Positions 49,409 through 58,536 of a stretch of DNA of 64,000 nucleotides are shown here, piece by piece. Made by a program: the position numbers and the translations under genes. Below the pieces are notes generated by a model, which saw only the letters and a list, made by a program, of their open reading frames with translations, searched no databases and was not told the DNA's origin. The stretch lies in NCBI GenBank assembly GCA_007693955.1, contig RECR01000066.1:1-64000 (forward strand), written 5' to 3'. This stretch comes from Gloeocapsa sp. DLM2.Bin57. Its GTDB lineage: Bacteria; Cyanobacteriota; Cyanobacteriia; Cyanobacteriales; Gloeocapsaceae. The stretch's first letter is position 1; every line of letters begins with the position of its first letter.

Positions 49409-49551
49409 GTCTACAATTTTAACATTTTTCTTAATCCACAAATCTTAAGAAAATCTTAAATTTACATGGGTACAAACTCAATCGACAATCTTTTCAGCCG
49501 TTTCTTGCTTTTTTCTCAGGGGGAAGTTCCGATACAAGGTGTTCGCTTTCA

Positions 49552-49576
49552 TCCCCAGGCTTAACAGCACTGGGGA
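49552..49576. repeat. Subterminal hairpin at the outer side of the IS200/IS605-type element
   Basis: TCCCCAG and CTGGGGA pair across an 11-nt loop; the sequence is followed by a short stretch ending TCTCGCTCACG. It sits between the ATACAA target duplication and the HlyD-like gene and could be the element's other end, or the terminator of the upstream minus-strand gene. Confidence 0.5.
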
Positions 49577-49599
49577 CTTCTCGCTCACGTGTTAAATTT

Positions 49600-51309
49600 T
49601 TAACGTACTTTTTTGAGACTTTCGGTTTTCTCGGTAAATAGTTCGGTTAAGAGGCTTAACACTGTACGATTTTCGCGAATTTTGATGTTAACACTCACTG
49701 ACATACCTGATTGTAATTGGATATCCCGAGAGTTGATGGTTAGGTATTGTGCGTCTAATTTGATTATGGCGGGGAAGCGATAAAATTGATTAAATTGATC
49801 TGGTGGTAAAGCGTCAGATCCTATCCAAATCACTTCTCCTTTGATATCCCCAAATTCACTATAGGGAAAAGAATCAATTCTAACGTCAGTGTTCATGTTT
49901 TCTTGAACAAAACCAATATCTTTGTTACTGATATAGACTTTGGCAATGAGATGATCATCAGGGACGATTTTTAACAGTGATTCGGCTTGACTAGGTTGGG
50001 GAACAAAACCTGGAAATGCTTGTAAGTCAAATACTGTACCTGCTACAGGCGCACGCAATACTTGATAGGTTAGGGTTTGTTCAGCGCGACTGATTTGACT
50101 GGTAGTCTCAGCTATGCGTTTATCGTTTTCTACCACTAGCTTCATCAATTGACTTTCGATTTCGGCTTTTCTTTGAGTATTGGTGGCTATTTGCTGTCTA
50201 ATGTCTCTGTCTCTGAGTGCGGTAACGTTGTTTAATTCGGCTTGAGCTTGATTGATATTTAATTGTAATCTTTGTTGTTCTTGGAGTAGTTGGTCGATTT
50301 CGGCTAGACGAGTTTGTACTTGTTGTTGTTGATTGTTATATTCTACGTTGCCGTTGGCTCTTTGTTGGATTAATTCCCGCGAGCGATCGTTGACTCTTTG
50401 TCTCTGTTGTTCTAGTTGTAATCTAGCTAAAGCACCTTCATCTACAAGTGGTTCGATATCTCTGACAATACCTTGATCAATCGATAAGCTTTCTTCAGCT
50501 GCGACGATCGCTGTTTCGTTGCGTTCTTTAATTTCAGCTAAGACTTGTTGATCTGTGGCTAGTTTGGCTTGTGTATCGGCTAATTGTAGTTCATTTTGGG
50601 CTAGTTGTTTTTCTAGTTTTTGTTTTTCTAAATCAGATGCTTCTCGACGGGAGTCATATTCGGATCTAATAGCGTTTAATCTAGCTTGATCAGTGGGGGT
50701 TAATCCTGTTTCTAATTCGGCTTCGGGATAGAGATAGAAATTGAGTACTTTATTTTCGTTGTCTAATTCGATTAAATGACGAGCTAAAGAGGCTATTTCT
50801 GGTGGTATATCTAACTCGGCGATCTCCCTTTCTAATTCTACGGTTGAGAGAGAGTTATTTAATAATGTGCGGTAGAATTGGTTTTCTTGAGTTAGAGAAG
50901 CTAAAATATTTTGCAGTGCTGCTAATTCTGCTTCAGAAGTACTAGTATCAAAGATAATCAACTCTTGTCCTTGAACAACCTTTTCGCCATCTTGAACTAA
51001 AACTTCTTTAACTACGCCGTTAACTGGTGGTCTAACTTCTTGTACTCTTCCTACTGGCTCTAGTTGACCTCTTGCGTTTACTACTTGTTCTATTCTAGCT
51101 ACTGATGCCCATAATATACTAAATCCTGAGACCCCGACGATCGTCCAAGCTGCTGCTCTCGACCATACTGGTGTCTGTTTAAGAATTACCTTCTGTTCAA
51201 ATTTACTTAATTCTGATTGAGGTTTGGGTTTGGGTATCCCTAAGCTAATTTTTTTATTGGCTTTACCATTGCCGTTGGTTCCTGGTGTATTGCCGTTACT
51301 ACTTGTCAT
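49600..51309 (-). CDS. HlyD-family membrane-fusion (adaptor) protein
   Basis: The 569-residue protein has a cytoplasmic N-terminus, one helix near 53-70 (AAAWTIVGVSGFSILWASV), a lipoyl half (ARGQLEPVGRVQEVRPPVNGVVKEVLVQDGEKVVQGQELI near 80-120), long coiled coils at about 195-400 rich in Gln and Leu heptads, and the second lipoyl half (APVAGTVFDLQAFPGFVP near 440). Such proteins link an ABC exporter to an outer-membrane channel for type I secretion. No exporter lies beside it here. Confidence 0.93.
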   Translation of the reverse strand: MTSSNGNTPGTNGNGKANKKISLGIPKPKPQSELSKFEQKVILKQTPVWSRAAAWTIVGVSGFSILWASVARIEQVVNARGQLEPVGRVQEVRPPVNGVVKEVLVQDGEKVVQGQELIIFDTSTSEAELAALQNILASLTQENQFYRTLLNNSLSTVELEREIAELDIPPEIASLARHLIELDNENKVLNFYLYPEAELETGLTPTDQARLNAIRSEYDSRREASDLEKQKLEKQLAQNELQLADTQAKLATDQQVLAEIKERNETAIVAAEESLSIDQGIVRDIEPLVDEGALARLQLEQQRQRVNDRSRELIQQRANGNVEYNNQQQQVQTRLAEIDQLLQEQQRLQLNINQAQAELNNVTALRDRDIRQQIATNTQRKAEIESQLMKLVVENDKRIAETTSQISRAEQTLTYQVLRAPVAGTVFDLQAFPGFVPQPSQAESLLKIVPDDHLIAKVYISNKDIGFVQENMNTDVRIDSFPYSEFGDIKGEVIWIGSDALPPDQFNQFYRFPAIIKLDAQYLTINSRDIQLQSGMSVSVNIKIRENRTVLSLLTELFTEKTESLKKVR

Positions 51310-51431
51310 TGTTCTTATCTATCTTAGGTTAGTTTGATTTGATTCTAGCTTTTTTGTAACAAAAGTTTTCTTGCTTAAACTGAAAATTTTCTATAATTAA
51401 CAATTATTAAATATTAAGCCAATTAGAGAAG

Positions 51432-52568
51432 ATGATTTTTAATGAGGTAGATTCATTTTTAGGGATACCGATTGGTTATGGGGTTTTCCTAATTATTAAT
51501 ATAGCTTTATACGCTATTTTCGCTTTGGGTTTAAATCTACAATGGGGTTTTACGGGGTTGATTAATTTCGGTCACGTAGCTTTCATGACGATTGGGGTTT
51601 ATACAACAGTCTTGTTAAGTCTTGCTGGTGTACCTTTAATTTTAGCGGTAATAGCAGGAGGGATTTTAGCTGCTTTATTGGGGTTATTAATTGGCTTATC
51701 CACCCTCAGACTTAGAGAAGATTATCTAGCAATTATGACCATTGGTACATCAGAGGTAGTTAGGTTAATCGCTAAAAATGAAGCTTGGTTAACTAGGGGA
51801 TCTGCGGGTATTCAAGTCTATCCTCGTCCTTTAGAAAAGATTGAATCTAGTTTAATGCAGCAATGGTCTATGAGTGCTATTTTGACTGTTATCGCTATTA
51901 TAGGAATGTGGCAATTATGGCGACAATTGCGGAAAAACTGGCGCAAAGAGGCTAAAATCTGGCAGAAAATAAGCCTAGGGATAGGAGGAGTAGTCGGGAG
52001 TGGTTTAATTATCTTGACTTATATTATTGGTTTAATTGCTTTTGCTAATTATAACGCTAAAGTAGGTTTGATGTTTTTGAGTTTGATTGTCTTAGCTTTG
52101 ATGTATTGGGGATTAGAGTTTTTAGTGCGATCGCCCTGGGGAAGAATTCTCAAAGCGATTAGAGAAGATGAAGAAGTAGCCAAAGCATTAGGAAAAAACG
52201 TCTTTTGGTATAAATTACAATCCTTTATTCTAGGAGGAGCGATCGGAGGTATAGCGGGAGCATTTTACGCTTGGCAATTTAGCGTTTATCCTGATAATTT
52301 TGAACCAATTATTACCTTTAACACTTGGATGATAGTTGTTTTAGGTGGAGCTGGAAATAACCTGGGTACGATTTTAGGAGCAATTTTGTTTTGGGTTACT
52401 TTTGAACCACTAACTCGTTATTTAACTTCTAGTGAATTAGGAATACTTCAACCCTCCCAACAAGGAGCAGTGAGAATTATGCTGATTGGTATTATTCTGA
52501 TGGGTTTAATGTTATGGCAACCCCAGGGTATTCTAGGTAAAAAACAAGAATTAACCTTAAATAAATGA
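51432..52568 (+). CDS. Branched-chain/neutral amino-acid ABC permease, LivM (NatC) type
   Basis: A 378-residue permease with about nine hydrophobic segments and the HAAT-specific LGLNLQWGFTGLINFGHVAFMTIG near 27, TLRLREDYLAIMTIGTSEVVRL and the conserved PWGRILKAIREDEEVAKALGKNVFWYKLQSFILGGAIGGIAGAFYA near 235. It overlaps the LivG gene by 4 nt (ATGA). LivH and a binding protein are not in this window. Confidence 0.93.
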   Translation: MIFNEVDSFLGIPIGYGVFLIINIALYAIFALGLNLQWGFTGLINFGHVAFMTIGVYTTVLLSLAGVPLILAVIAGGILAALLGLLIGLSTLRLREDYLAIMTIGTSEVVRLIAKNEAWLTRGSAGIQVYPRPLEKIESSLMQQWSMSAILTVIAIIGMWQLWRQLRKNWRKEAKIWQKISLGIGGVVGSGLIILTYIIGLIAFANYNAKVGLMFLSLIVLALMYWGLEFLVRSPWGRILKAIREDEEVAKALGKNVFWYKLQSFILGGAIGGIAGAFYAWQFSVYPDNFEPIITFNTWMIVVLGGAGNNLGTILGAILFWVTFEPLTRYLTSSELGILQPSQQGAVRIMLIGIILMGLMLWQPQGILGKKQELTLNK

Positions 52569-53332
52569 GCGAACCTTTATTATTAGCTTCACAACTATCG
52601 AAAAACTTTGGTGGAATTAGGGCTGTAGATCAAGCTAATATTACTGTAACCAAAGGAAGGATTACTGGTTTAATCGGTCCTAATGGTGCAGGAAAAAGTA
52701 CTTTATTTAATCTATTATCTAATTTTATTACTCCTGACGCGGGTAAAGTTATCTTTGATGGTAAATCTATTGAGAAACTCAAACCTCATAAAATTGCGCA
52801 AAGAGGTTGTGTACGTACTTTTCAAGTTCCCCGAGTTTTATCTCGTCTCTCGGTATTAGAAAATATGTTATTAGCTCCCCAAAAACAAACTGGGGAGAAT
52901 TTAGTTAAAATTTGGTTTACACAAGGACAAATTAGACAAGAAGAGCGTATTAACCGAGAAAAAGCCTTAGCAATCCTCTCTGAGGTTGGTTTAAGCGCTA
53001 AAGCTAATGATTACGCGGGTTCTCTTTCTGGTGGTCAGCGGAAATTGTTAGAAATGGCTAGAGCAGTCATGGTTCAACCTAAGTTAATCTTACTAGATGA
53101 ACCTGCTGCAGGAGTTAACCCCGCTTTGATTGAGGAAATTTGCGAACATATCGTGAACTGGAATAACCAAGGTATTTCTTTCTTAATTATTGAACACAAT
53201 ATGGACGTGGTGATGTCTTTATGTGAGCATATTTGGGTTTTAGCTGAGGGAAAAAATCTGGCTGATGGTACTCCTGCTGAGATTCAAAGTAATTCTGAGG
53301 TTTTGGAAGCTTATTTAGGTGACATTACTTGA
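52565..53332 (+). CDS. Amino-acid ABC transporter ATPase, LivG (NatA) type
   Basis: A 255-residue ABC ATPase: Walker A GPNGAGKSTLFN near 39, HAAT-typical GCVRTFQVPRVLSRLSVLENM near 90, signature LSGGQRKLLEMARA near 155, Walker B LILLDEPAAGVNP and switch IEHNMDVVMSLC. It is the partner of LivM and likely of the NatE-like ATPase at 9341. Its end is convergent with the P450 gene and overlaps it by 18 nt. Confidence 0.93.
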   Translation: MSEPLLLASQLSKNFGGIRAVDQANITVTKGRITGLIGPNGAGKSTLFNLLSNFITPDAGKVIFDGKSIEKLKPHKIAQRGCVRTFQVPRVLSRLSVLENMLLAPQKQTGENLVKIWFTQGQIRQEERINREKALAILSEVGLSAKANDYAGSLSGGQRKLLEMARAVMVQPKLILLDEPAAGVNPALIEEICEHIVNWNNQGISFLIIEHNMDVVMSLCEHIWVLAEGKNLADGTPAEIQSNSEVLEAYLGDIT

Positions 53333-54658
53333 TTTAATCATAATGGGAACACCGCGAGCAGGTGCGAGGGTAAGTCCTCGTCTTTGCGGTTTTTCAGGTT
53401 TGCTGTCGGCTAAAACTATGTTGTAATTAGAAATTATTTCGGCTAAAGCTAACTTAAACTCAAATAGGGCTAAAACTTCCCCAAGACAACGACGAACACC
53501 CCCACCAAAGGGTAAAAATTCATAGGGGGAGAACTGTTTTTCTAAGAAGCGATCGGGTTTAAAACTGTCTGGATTGGGATAAATATCCTCACGGTGATGG
53601 GTTTGGTAAATACAACCCATAATGGTACTATGAGCGGGGAAAAAGTAACCGTCTATTTCGGTGTCTGTTTGGACAATCCTCGGAAAAGTAACCATAGCTA
53701 CTGGGTAAATGCGCAAAGTTTCCTGACAAACAGCGCTTAAATAGGATAAACGAGTGATTGCTGTGGGTTCGCAATCTGCTAAACTAGCTAATTCTAACAG
53801 GATTTTAGCTTTTACTTCGGGTAAATGATGTGTCCAATAAATACCCCATGCTAAAGCAGTAGCGGTTGTTTCGTGTCCTGCGAATAATAGGGTAATCAGT
53901 TCGTCGCGCAATTCTTCATCAGTTAAGGGGTTACCTTCTGCGTCTTGAGCTGAAAGCAATAGGGAGAGAATATCATCCCTGGGGGGTAGTTGGCGACGTT
54001 CGAGGATTTCAGCATAGATCTGCTCGTCAATCTCTGCTTTAAGGGCGAGAAAATTACCCCAAGGACTCCATTTACCTAAGTCTTTTTGTAAACTGGGAAA
54101 GACTAAAAAAGCGACTTTGGCGGGGACACGGAATATATCTAAAAGTGAGGTTAATAAGCTTTTGAGTTTGTTGTACCTCTCTCCACTACTAAGACCAAAG
54201 ACAGCCTCCATAATCACATTCATGGTGATGGCTTGGGTGAGGCTGCGGGCTTCTACCACTTGGTTTACGGGTGCTCTATCCATAATTTCTCTAGTAATCC
54301 GAGTGATGGTGTTAGCGTAATTATTAATCTGTTGTCCGTGAAAAGGAGGCATTAATAATTGTCGTCGCTGTTTATGTCGATCGCCGTCTAACATAATGAC
54401 GGAATAATTCCCTAGTAGGGTGGAAAGAATTTTATTTCCTTCTGCTGAAGCTATAAACTGTTGGCGATCGTTGGTAAGAATCTGTTGCAATATTTTGGGA
54501 TTACTGACAAAGATAACGTTATCCGCTGATGGTATTACTTTAGTTTGGAATAAGTCGGGATATTCTTGAGAGGTTTTGTTTAAATAATTAACGGGATCTA
54601 AAATCCAGTTGGCTACCTGTAAGAATTGGGGGTTTTTTGGTCCTGAGATGGTTAGCAT
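53315..54658 (-). CDS. Cytochrome P450 (CYP110-like)
   Basis: A 447-residue monooxygenase. The haem-thiolate loop FLPFGGGVRRCLGEVLALFEFKLA holds the Cys near residue 390, the I-helix oxygen motif AGHETTATALAWGIYW is near 256 and the K-helix ExxR is in CQETLRIYP. CYP110 enzymes of cyanobacteria oxidise fatty acids and terpenoids, but the substrate here is open. No N-terminal membrane anchor is obvious. Confidence 0.93.
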   Translation of the reverse strand: MLTISGPKNPQFLQVANWILDPVNYLNKTSQEYPDLFQTKVIPSADNVIFVSNPKILQQILTNDRQQFIASAEGNKILSTLLGNYSVIMLDGDRHKQRRQLLMPPFHGQQINNYANTITRITREIMDRAPVNQVVEARSLTQAITMNVIMEAVFGLSSGERYNKLKSLLTSLLDIFRVPAKVAFLVFPSLQKDLGKWSPWGNFLALKAEIDEQIYAEILERRQLPPRDDILSLLLSAQDAEGNPLTDEELRDELITLLFAGHETTATALAWGIYWTHHLPEVKAKILLELASLADCEPTAITRLSYLSAVCQETLRIYPVAMVTFPRIVQTDTEIDGYFFPAHSTIMGCIYQTHHREDIYPNPDSFKPDRFLEKQFSPYEFLPFGGGVRRCLGEVLALFEFKLALAEIISNYNIVLADSKPEKPQRRGLTLAPARGVPIMIKSSNVT

Positions 54659-54665
54659 AATTACT

Positions 54666-55106
54666 CTAGTTGATTCGACAACGTTGGGTTTCTGTACAGT
54701 TGAGGGTTTTTTCTCGTTCAGCGATAATTTCTTCTAGAGTTGCTCTCCCTGTGATTTTTAAGCGCCATTTTGCCCAAACTTGATAAATAGCTTCGGCGAT
54801 TGGTCCGATGATTGGTAATTTGGTAAAGCTATATAACCACCCCATGCCTAAAATGGTATATACTCGCCTGAATACCTCTAAATTGGTGATTACTGTTCCA
54901 TCTGGTAAAATGGCGTGGATTGTTCCCATAGCTGTGGCGAAGTCGATATCATTGTTTTCTGCTGGTGAGTAGTTGCGATCGCTAATATCTACAAAAGCGA
55001 TTAATCCTCTCCCATTGTCTTTGCTTTGGAGAAATTTAACCTCTCTTAGACAGAGTGGACATTCTCCATCGTATAGCAGTTTGATTTGCCAATTATTTTT
55101 AACCAT
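54666..55106 (-). CDS. DCC-family thiol-disulfide-oxidoreductase-like protein (DUF393)
   Basis: A 146-residue protein with the defining YDGECPLCLREVKFLQ (DxxCPxC) near residue 11, a thioredoxin-like fold with a presumed redox-active pair, and VFRRVYTILGMGWLYSFTKLPII later. Exact function is unknown. It begins upstream of and is 7 nt from the P450 gene, so a shared transcript and redox role are possible. Confidence 0.88.
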   Translation of the reverse strand: MVKNNWQIKLLYDGECPLCLREVKFLQSKDNGRGLIAFVDISDRNYSPAENNDIDFATAMGTIHAILPDGTVITNLEVFRRVYTILGMGWLYSFTKLPIIGPIAEAIYQVWAKWRLKITGRATLEEIIAEREKTLNCTETQRCRIN

Positions 55107-55534
55107 CTTTTTTACTTAACTCTTGATTATATTAACAATTGTAAATAGCTTTAGGCAAGACCAACCCTAAATTGTCTTAGATTTAACTAAATTCCTGTTT
55201 TAAGGTTTTGTTAACTTTTTTTTTAATAATTGTCTTGACACAATCATAGCCACTTTAAAGTTGATCCCCATTGGTTTTTAAGCAATATTCTCTGATATAT
55301 CAAATTTTTTCAAAGTGATAAAAATGAGTAGTTAATCATTTTATATGTACCTTTGTAAAGGCATTATTAAAAGATTCTAAAGTTCTGAGTATATTTTGGG
55401 ATCACTCAAAACCATACTGTATCTAGGCTTTAACCCAATAATTACAGCACAAGCGATCAGTGATAATTAAATAATAAGAAACTTGCTATAGACAAGCTTA
55501 TAATCATTCTCCACTTTAAGAGAGGTCCACCTTC
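55107..55534. other. 428-nt non-coding gap upstream of the Cys-rich gene
   Basis: AT-rich with long T-runs at about 55211-55232. A -10-like TATAAT lies at about 55499-55504, 31 nt before the Cys-rich start, and AGAGAGGTCC gives a ribosome-binding site. No tRNA, repeat family or ORF worth reporting. Confidence 0.55.
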
Positions 55535-55825
55535 ATGAACGAGCCACATCGAATCACTTCTGCTTGTCGCTATTGTCGTCATTACTGTCCTGAAGGACGT
55601 CGCGGTGGTCTATGTAATCAATTAGGAGTAGAGGTTCAAGCTAATTGGAAGTCTTGTTCTTTTGCTCTTCCTCCTTTTGTAACCCCTTGGGAAAAAATAC
55701 AAGATATTGTTTTATTGGAAAATTCTTTAAATATATCTGAAGGTAAACAAGAAACAATTCAAGCACAAAAAAAACTTAATGAATCAAAAACTTATCAACC
55801 AGTAGATTCCTACCATATCGCCTAA
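55535..55825 (+). CDS. Small Cys-rich protein of unknown function
   Basis: A 96-residue ORF with an N-terminal cysteine cluster (SACRYCRHYCPEGRRGGLCNQLG, four Cys spaced x2, x3, x8, and another at WKSCSF), compatible with metal or Fe-S binding. The second half is hydrophilic and low in conservation-type motifs. I recognise the pattern as a conserved cyanobacterial small protein but know no function. A good ribosome-binding site and promoter-like TATAAT precede it. Confidence 0.75.
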   Translation: MNEPHRITSACRYCRHYCPEGRRGGLCNQLGVEVQANWKSCSFALPPFVTPWEKIQDIVLLENSLNISEGKQETIQAQKKLNESKTYQPVDSYHIA

Positions 55826-55897
55826 TTTTTCAGTCAAAATTTAACATAAACTAGATTGCACTTCTTACTAAGGGTGCAATTTTTGCTTGTAAATTAA

Positions 55898-57610
55898 CTA
55901 TCTACGCCAATTTTGAATATTCCAAGTTCTTAAATCCCAAGGTGTTAACTCAACTCCCTGAAGACTATTACTAATAGCAATAACGTCAGCACGATGTACC
56001 ATGGGGATAAGTACAGCTTCTTGAACTAGTAAATCATTCATCTGGATTAGTATTTGTTTTCTTGTGTCAGGATCTAATTCTTGGGCTGATTGTTGCCATA
56101 ATTGATCGTAGTCGGGATTACAATAGCGAGAGGTATTATTACCACTCCAATTGTTAGACTGTTGAGGAATAGCACTACAGGTAAAACTCTGGAGATAAGC
56201 AGTAGGATCTGGGTTAGTGTTGCCAGTAGTGTACATTTGGATGTCTGCGTGAAACCTTTCAATGGTATCGTTATTAGCGGGATCACCAGAAAAGAAAACA
56301 CTAGGATCGATGCTTTTTAACTCTACTTCTACACCAATCTCTTGTAAAGCTTGTTTAACGATTTGTTGGGTTTTTTGACGCAAGGGATTAACAGAGGTTT
56401 GAAAGAGTATGTTCATTTCTTGTCCATCGCGATCGCGTATGCCATTATTATTAGTATCTACCCAACCCGCTTCATCGAGTAATTGACTAGCTTGAGCTAA
56501 ATTAAACTCATAATTAGTATTAAGAGAATTATACTCTTCTGGAGCGACTAAAACATTAGCTGTGGGTTTTCCTGTGACTCCATAAAGTTGTTCGGCGATG
56601 AGTTGGCGATCGACTGCTAAATTAAAAGCTTGACGTACTTTGACATCACTAAAAAAAGGATGAGGAAACTCTAAACTAGACCTCTCTCCTGTAGCGGTTA
56701 CTTGATTAGGATCAGTATGATTAATCAAGATTCGTTCCATCAAAGCACCGAAACTAGATAAAATTTGACCCTGTCCTACGGCTACTAACTGATTTAAAAC
56801 GTTAGCTTCTACTTGTAAATTATAAGCATAGTCAGCCTCTTGAGTTTGTAAGACTGCTCTTGCGGCTGAGGTTGCATCTCCTCCCCCTTTGAGATCCACC
56901 CGTTGAAAAGCGACGATGTCAGGGTTACGAAACTCCGAATTAGGTTCATAAATAACCGTATCACCTGGTTTAAATTCTACTACGCGATATGGACCTGTTC
57001 CCACTGGTAATTGATTCCCTGGTGCTTGACGAGCGTTATTACCGTTATAATCAGCGAATTGATGACGAGGTAAAATCATACCTTCTGTACCAACAAACAC
57101 AGCAAACCAAGCAGGATTAACGTTTTTGAAATTCACCTTAACGGTATAATCGTCGATCGCTTCCACGCTTTCCACTACTTCATAAGTTCCTGCGTTGCTT
57201 GAACCCACTTCTGGATTACTTATATAATCATAGGTAAAGACTACGTCAGCAGCTGTGAAGGGTTCACCATCAGACCATTTAAGATTCTCTTTGAGTTTCC
57301 AGGTAACAGATTTTCCGTCAGCTGCTACTTGTCCATTTTCGAGACTAGGGATTTCTGCTGCTAAAAATAAGACTAATTCTCCCTGTTGATTAAAACTAGC
57401 TAAAGGCTCTAGAGTAATTCTACCAGCTTCATAATCTTTAAATCCAGTGGAAAGATGGGGGTTAAGAATAGTTGGAGCTTGCCAATATAATAGTCTAAGT
57501 ACACCATCATCAGTATTGGTTGTTTCAGTAATAGGTGGATCAGAAGTGCAAGCGGCAAAAGAAATGCTTATAACCAAAGAAAGTAAAAATAGCCAAATAT
57601 TCTTCAACAT
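55898..57610 (-). CDS. Peptide/nickel ABC transporter substrate-binding protein (family 5)
   Basis: A 570-residue lipoprotein: the signal peptide ends at the lipobox SFAACTSDP. The SBP-family-5 core shows LNPHLSTGFKD near 53, WKLKENLKWSDGEPFTAADVVFTYDYI near 107, VGTGPYRVVEFKPGD near 203 and VRQAFNLAVDRQLIAEQLYG near 325. It delivers oligopeptides or similar ligands to a permease, and may pair with the fused ATPase at the start of the window (inference). No permease is adjacent. Confidence 0.94.
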   Translation of the reverse strand: MLKNIWLFLLSLVISISFAACTSDPPITETTNTDDGVLRLLYWQAPTILNPHLSTGFKDYEAGRITLEPLASFNQQGELVLFLAAEIPSLENGQVAADGKSVTWKLKENLKWSDGEPFTAADVVFTYDYISNPEVGSSNAGTYEVVESVEAIDDYTVKVNFKNVNPAWFAVFVGTEGMILPRHQFADYNGNNARQAPGNQLPVGTGPYRVVEFKPGDTVIYEPNSEFRNPDIVAFQRVDLKGGGDATSAARAVLQTQEADYAYNLQVEANVLNQLVAVGQGQILSSFGALMERILINHTDPNQVTATGERSSLEFPHPFFSDVKVRQAFNLAVDRQLIAEQLYGVTGKPTANVLVAPEEYNSLNTNYEFNLAQASQLLDEAGWVDTNNNGIRDRDGQEMNILFQTSVNPLRQKTQQIVKQALQEIGVEVELKSIDPSVFFSGDPANNDTIERFHADIQMYTTGNTNPDPTAYLQSFTCSAIPQQSNNWSGNNTSRYCNPDYDQLWQQSAQELDPDTRKQILIQMNDLLVQEAVLIPMVHRADVIAISNSLQGVELTPWDLRTWNIQNWRR

Positions 57611-57665
57611 CAGATTTCTGTTTATTATTGATTCTCTGAATTAGACAAAAGGAGCAAAAATTTTC

Positions 57666-57715
57666 AATTTGTTGGATGTGTTAGCGCTAGCGTAACGCAT
57701 TTTAAAAGTAATTAG
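57666..57715. repeat. REP-like repeat, copy 1 (upstream of RAYT)
   Basis: Contains GGATGTGTTAGCGCTAGCGT followed by AACGCAT. The core GCGTTACGCTAGCGC-type palindrome recurs at 57797-57830 and 58537-58586. Flanking ATTTGTTGG and AAAAGTAATTAG are shared with copy 3. Confidence 0.85.
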
Positions 57716-57796
57716 GTTTGGAAGACAATAGATTTTTATTCCCTCAAAGGGGTGCAATTCGTTCAATAAATTAGGAGCATTATACGTACGTTTAAA

Positions 57797-57830
57797 TGTA
57801 GGATGTGTTAGCGCTAGCGTAACGCATTTC
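57797..57830. repeat. REP-like repeat, copy 2
   Basis: Same core as copy 1 (GGATGTGTTAGCGCTAGCG then TAACGCATT) but with different flanks, 130 nt downstream. Confidence 0.85.
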
Positions 57831-57971
57831 AAGTTTAACTTGATTAGTCAAATGTCTAATTAGGGGAGATTAGATTAATTAGGCTTGGAGGATAATAAAC
57901 TAGGTGCATTACACTTACGTTAATGCACCCTACAAGAGAAGCTAAAATGTAGGAACGCATCTTAAACGTAA

Positions 57972-58535
57972 TTGACTAGCCAAATGCCCAATTATCGAAG
58001 ATTATATGTATCTGGGGGGACATATTTTATTACCCAAGTCACTTACCATCGCCAAAAATGGTTATGTTCTGAAATTGGACGAAAAGGATTAAGAGAAGCG
58101 ATCGAAAAAGTACGAGAAAAATATCCATTTTCTATTGATGCTTTTGTGTTGTTACCTGATCATTTTCATGGTCTTTGGACATTACCCGAACATGATAAAA
58201 ATATATCAGTTAGGTTACGATTAATTAAAACTTATGTAACCAAACATTATCGGGATCAATTAGGGATTGATTTAGGGGTTTCTTTGTCTCGACAAAAGCG
58301 AGGAGAAAGTAATCTTTGGCAACGTCGTTTTTGGGAACATTGTATTAGAGATGAGCGAGATTTTGCTTTACATTCTGATTATATTCATTATAATCCTGTG
58401 AATCATGGGTTATGTGATTCGCCTCAAGATTGGTCTTATTCGAGTCTTCATCGCTTGATTTTAGAAGGGGTATATCCCCCTGATTGGGGAAGAAATGAGC
58501 ATATAATAATACCTGATAATATAGGTCAAGAATAA
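57972..58535 (+). CDS. REP-associated tyrosine transposase (RAYT)
   Basis: A 187-residue Y1-type HUH enzyme. YRRLYVSGGTYFITQVTYHRQ near 8, the HUH motif LLPDHFHGLWTL near 61 and the C-terminal catalytic-Tyr region DYIHYNPVNHGLCDSPQDWSYSSLHRL are the RAYT hallmarks. RAYTs cut REP hairpins and are domesticated relatives of IS200 TnpA. Its bordering palindromic repeats fit a REPtron. The protein is complete. An ATG at 57984 (MPNYRR) is a likely alternative start. Confidence 0.92.
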   Translation: MTSQMPNYRRLYVSGGTYFITQVTYHRQKWLCSEIGRKGLREAIEKVREKYPFSIDAFVLLPDHFHGLWTLPEHDKNISVRLRLIKTYVTKHYRDQLGIDLGVSLSRQKRGESNLWQRRFWEHCIRDERDFALHSDYIHYNPVNHGLCDSPQDWSYSSLHRLILEGVYPPDWGRNEHIIIPDNIGQE

Positions 58536-58536
58536 C

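Larger units (their letters stand above)
47552..49531 (-). mobile_element. IS1634-like (IS4-group) insertion sequence
   Basis: Ends are CGGAACTTCCC at 47552-47562 and its inverse GGGAAGTTCCG at 49521-49531, with weaker complementarity continuing inward. The 6-bp ATACAA is duplicated at 47546-47551 and 49532-49537, the target-site duplication. The single DDE transposase gene is on the minus strand and is now frameshifted. The element is 1980 bp and was inserted right after tnpA of the IS200/IS605-type element. Confidence 0.92.
43160..49595. mobile_element. IS200/IS605-type element loaded with a group II intron and a second IS
   Basis: A mosaic flanked by hairpins like those at IS200/IS605 ends: GCGTTAGT/ACTAACGC at 43166-43186 and TCCCCAG/CTGGGGA at 49552-49576. 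Inside are tnpA (+), a split tnpB (-), a group II intron in tnpB and an IS1634-like element behind tnpA. Exact outer ends cannot be set without the empty site. Host genes pstS and the HlyD-like gene flank it intact. Confidence 0.7.
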
